Made by a program: the position numbers and the translations under genes. The notes under the pieces were generated by a model. It saw nothing but the letters and a program-made list of their open reading frames with translations, was not told the origin of the DNA and did no database searches. Of a stretch of 39,461 nt of DNA, positions 37,282-39,461 are shown piece after piece (position 1 is the first letter of the stretch; every line of letters starts with the position of its first letter). Source of the DNA: Bradyrhizobium guangdongense (GTDB lineage: Bacteria > Pseudomonadota > Alphaproteobacteria > Rhizobiales > Xanthobacteraceae); NCBI RefSeq assembly GCF_006483445.1, contig NZ_PPPT01000248.1:1-39461 (forward strand), written 5' to 3'.

Positions 37282-38868
37282 ATGAGAAGCTTCCATTTCC
37301 CCGGCCGGTCCACGGTCCACGCCCAGAACGCCATGGTGGCGACCTCGCATCCGATGGCGAGTCTGGCGGCCATCGAGGTGCTGCGCGAGGGCGGCACGGC
37401 GGCCGACGCGGCCGTGGCGGGCAGCCTGCTGCTCGGCGTGATCGAGCCGCAATCGACCGGCATCGGCGGCGACTGTTTTGCGCTGATCCAGCCGCGCGGC
37501 GAGGGCAAGATCATTGCCTATAACGGCTCCGGCCGGGCGCCGAAGGCGGCCAACGCCGACTGGTATCTCGAGCGCAAGATCAATTCCGTGCCGCTGACCT
37601 CGGCACATGCGGTCTCGGTCCCCGGCGTCATCGACGCCTTTGCGACCGTGCTGCGCGATCACGGCAAGTTCGGCTTCGACCGGCTCGCGCAACCGGCGAT
37701 CAAGGCGGCCGAGGAGGGGTACGTCGTTTCGCCCCGCATCGCCTTCGACTGGAAGAACCAGTTCGAGAAGCTGAAGAAGGGCCACAACACCGAGCGCTAT
37801 CTCTTGCCGCACGGACAGCCGGCCAAAGCCGGCGACGTGATCCGCCAGCCCGAGCTCGGCAAGACGCTGCGCGCGATCGCCAAGGACGGCCGCGACGCCT
37901 TCTACAAGGGCGCGGTCGCCGAGGACATCGTCGAGACGCTGCGCGGAATCGGCGGCCTGCACACGCTGGACGATTTCGCCGCGCATACGACGGAAGTCAC
38001 GACGCCGATCGGCACCAGCTACAAGGGCCACGACGTCTGGCAGTGCCCGCCGAACGGCCCGGGCGTCACCGCATTGTTGATGCTCAACATCCTGTCGCGC
38101 TTCGACCTCACCAAGTTCGCCCCGCTCAGTGTCGAGCGCTTCCATCTCGAGGCGGAAGCCGCGCGCATCGCCTACATGAATCGCGAGATGCATGTTGCCT
38201 CTCCCGAGCACATGAAGATCAACGTCGCCGAGATGCTCGAAAAGGGCTTTGCCGACGAGTACATCAGCAAGATCCGCATGGACGGCATGCTCGATTTGCC
38301 GAACGTGGCGCCGCCGATGAATCCGTCGACGATCTACATCACTGTCGTGGACAAGGATCGCAACGTCTGCTCGTTCATCAACTCGGTCGCGCATTCCTTC
38401 GGCTCGGCGATCGTCTCGAACAAGACCGGCGTGCTGCTGCAGAACCGCGCCGGCGGCTTCCGCATCCAGCCGGGCCATCCCAACTGCATCGAAGGCGGCA
38501 AGCGCCCGCTGCACACGATCATGCCGGGCCTGCTCACCAAGGGCGGCCGTTCCACGATGTCGTTCGCCGTCATGGGCGGGCAGTATCAGCCGACCGGCCA
38601 GACCCATGTGCTGACCAACATCCTCGACTACGGCCTGGACGTGCAGGAAGCCATCGATATGCCGCGCGGCCTGCATTACGAGGGCCAGTACCAGCTCGAG
38701 GACAGTGTGCCGGCCGAAATCGTCGAGGGCCTCAAGAAGCTCGGCCACAAGACCACCAGCGTGGTCGGCCCGCTCGGCGGCGCCCAGGCGATCTGGATCG
38801 ACTGGGAGAAGGGCACGCTGACCGGCGGCTCCGACCCGCGCAAGGACGGCTGCGCGCTGGGCTATTGA
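37282..38868 (+). CDS. Gamma-glutamyltransferase family protein, cytoplasmic YwrD-like
   Basis: A protein of 528 residues. The Ggt pattern is clear: MVATSHPMASLAAIEVLREG, then GTAADAAVAGSLLLGVIEPQ, STGIGGDCFALI, and PSTIYITVVDKD around the self-cleavage site. The catalytic threonine (in ST-I-Y) aligns with the nucleophile of NTTHYSVVD in classic Ggt, but the following T-H are I-Y. Later motifs are HSFGSAIVS, GKRPLHTIMP and VMGGQYQPTGQTHVLTNILD. There is no signal peptide at MRSFHFPGRSTVHAQNA, so it stays in the cytoplasm, unlike the glutathione enzymes. The family is autoprocessed into two subunits. The substrate may be a gamma-glutamyl or other amide compound. The next gene follows after 60 bases. 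Confidence 0.9.
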   Translation: MRSFHFPGRSTVHAQNAMVATSHPMASLAAIEVLREGGTAADAAVAGSLLLGVIEPQSTGIGGDCFALIQPRGEGKIIAYNGSGRAPKAANADWYLERKINSVPLTSAHAVSVPGVIDAFATVLRDHGKFGFDRLAQPAIKAAEEGYVVSPRIAFDWKNQFEKLKKGHNTERYLLPHGQPAKAGDVIRQPELGKTLRAIAKDGRDAFYKGAVAEDIVETLRGIGGLHTLDDFAAHTTEVTTPIGTSYKGHDVWQCPPNGPGVTALLMLNILSRFDLTKFAPLSVERFHLEAEAARIAYMNREMHVASPEHMKINVAEMLEKGFADEYISKIRMDGMLDLPNVAPPMNPSTIYITVVDKDRNVCSFINSVAHSFGSAIVSNKTGVLLQNRAGGFRIQPGHPNCIEGGKRPLHTIMPGLLTKGGRSTMSFAVMGGQYQPTGQTHVLTNILDYGLDVQEAIDMPRGLHYEGQYQLEDSVPAEIVEGLKKLGHKTTSVVGPLGGAQAIWIDWEKGTLTGGSDPRKDGCALGY

Positions 38869-38928
38869 GGCTGGTCACGTCGGGTGCGTTGCGCTAGACA
38901 CCTCTCCGCCTCAAACGGAAGGTGTCTT

Positions 38929-39390
38929 ATGCAGCGTTTTCAGCGCGCACTCCTCGCCATCATGTCGGCGCTGGCGATCACGGTGATCGGCGGCGTTTCG
39001 GACTTCGTCTCCACGGCATCGGCCCAGACAGCAGGAAAAACCATGACCACAGCTTCAGGCTTGCAGATCATCGACAACGTCGTCGGCACCGGCGCCTCGC
39101 CGAAGCCCGGCCAGATCTGCGTGATGCACTACACCGGCTGGCTCTATGAGAACGGCAAGAAGGGCAAGAAATTCGATAGCTCCGTCGACCGCAACGAGCC
39201 GTTCGAATTTCCGATCGGCAAGGGCCGCGTGATCGCGGGCTGGGACGAGGGCGTGGCCTCGATGAAGGTCGGCGGCAAGCGCACGCTGATCATCCCGCCG
39301 CAACTCGGCTACGGCGCCCGCGGCGCCGGCGGCGTCATTCCGCCGAACGCGACGCTGATGTTCGACGTGGAATTGCTCGGGGTGAAGTGA
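38929..39390 (+). CDS. Exported FKBP-type peptidyl-prolyl isomerase
   Basis: ATG 38929 has GGAAGG upstream. The 153-residue precursor has a signal peptide (MQRFQRALLAIMSALAITVI, cleavage near ASA-Q at 32). The mature part is one FKBP domain: VMHYTGWLYENGKKGKKFDS, then PFEFPIGKGRVIAGWDEGVA, then GGKRTLIIPPQLGYGARGAG, then VIPPNATLMFDVELLGV. The pocket residues Tyr, Phe-Asp, Val-Ile, Trp, Tyr and Phe are all kept. It speeds proline isomerisation during protein folding in the periplasm. No N-terminal dimerisation domain is present. Confidence 0.94.
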   Translation: MQRFQRALLAIMSALAITVIGGVSDFVSTASAQTAGKTMTTASGLQIIDNVVGTGASPKPGQICVMHYTGWLYENGKKGKKFDSSVDRNEPFEFPIGKGRVIAGWDEGVASMKVGGKRTLIIPPQLGYGARGAGGVIPPNATLMFDVELLGVK

Positions 39391-39410
39391 CTGTACCGTT
39401 CCAACGTCGT

Positions 39411-39436
39411 CATGGCCGGGCTTGTCCCGCCCATCC
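39411..39436. repeat. Partial rhizobial intergenic repeat at window end
   Basis: CATGGCCGGGCTTGTCCCG (39411-39429) followed by CCCATCC forms a small hairpin (GGG-CTTGT-CCC with flanking ATGG/CCAT). It is the start of another common intergenic repeat, cut by the window end soon after. Confidence 0.6.
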
Positions 39437-39461
39437 ACGACCTTTCCCGCAGCGCCAAGAA

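Noticed and set aside
1..39461. tRNA, rRNA or phage attachment site near the recombination cassette
   Set aside because: No tRNA-like cloverleaf or duplicated att-like core was noticed by eye. A dedicated search was not possible.

Overview
The window looks like chromosome from a Bradyrhizobium-type alphaproteobacterium (Hyphomicrobiales). Support comes from the high GC and strong GC3 bias of the core genes, from long intergenic inverted repeats of the TCATTGCGAGCGCAGCGAAG type, from a perfect EcfG-type general-stress promoter (GGAAC-N16-CGTT), and from the gene content: vanillate demethylase, hemE next to a hemC-like gene, c-di-GMP enzymes and a large sugar-type ABC transporter. The genus is inferred; no rRNA or tRNA gene was seen that could confirm it. 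LAYOUT: 1-464 is the 3' end of a ManC-type mannose-1-phosphate guanylyltransferase. 533-7108 is an accessory stretch. It starts with a phage-type recombination module (YqaJ exonuclease, ERF annealing protein, HNH nuclease) next to two small XRE regulators. A lipoprotein, a zinc-ribbon membrane protein, an ASCH protein and an unknown protein follow. Then comes about 1.2 kb with no convincing intact gene, containing a degenerate 11-bp tandem array. It ends with an unknown 277-aa protein. 7565-14218 holds a secreted Ig-like small protein, an aldose-1-epimerase-like enzyme, a two-gene unit of unknown function (80-aa protein plus a DUF6895-like protein), a secreted alpha/beta hydrolase, a small cytochrome c and phosphoglucomutase. 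14342-17236 is a vanillate-type O-demethylase operon, vanA-gntR-vanB, with two TGTATACA operators exactly 63 bp apart upstream. 17277-19831 is a second accessory patch: a nested palindromic element and three or four unknown small proteins, one with Cys-rich CPAGG repeats. 19906-25384 holds a CBS-domain protein and a complete ABC importer operon with unusually large permeases. 25547-29037 carries a membrane GGDEF-EAL protein, an unknown membrane protein and a SnoaL-like protein. The SnoaL-like gene is divergent from a TetR gene (29142-29732) across a 34-bp palindrome. A GMC oxidoreductase and a divergent hemC-like gene follow. Convergent to them is hemE. The right end has a 69-aa protein behind the EcfG promoter, a membrane PAS-GGDEF cyclase, overlapping trhO-slyX, a gamma-glutamyltransferase without signal peptide, and an exported FKBP isomerase. 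HOW THE GENES WORK TOGETHER: clear functional units are the exonuclease/annealase pair, the vanAB demethylase with its own regulator, the four-gene importer, and the TetR/SnoaL divergent pair. The best candidates for something undescribed are the 9134-10743 small-protein/DUF6895-like pair, the 11-bp array, the matched membrane-segment inserts in both ABC permeases, the CPAGG-repeat protein with its overlapping second frame, and the divergent HemC paralogue.
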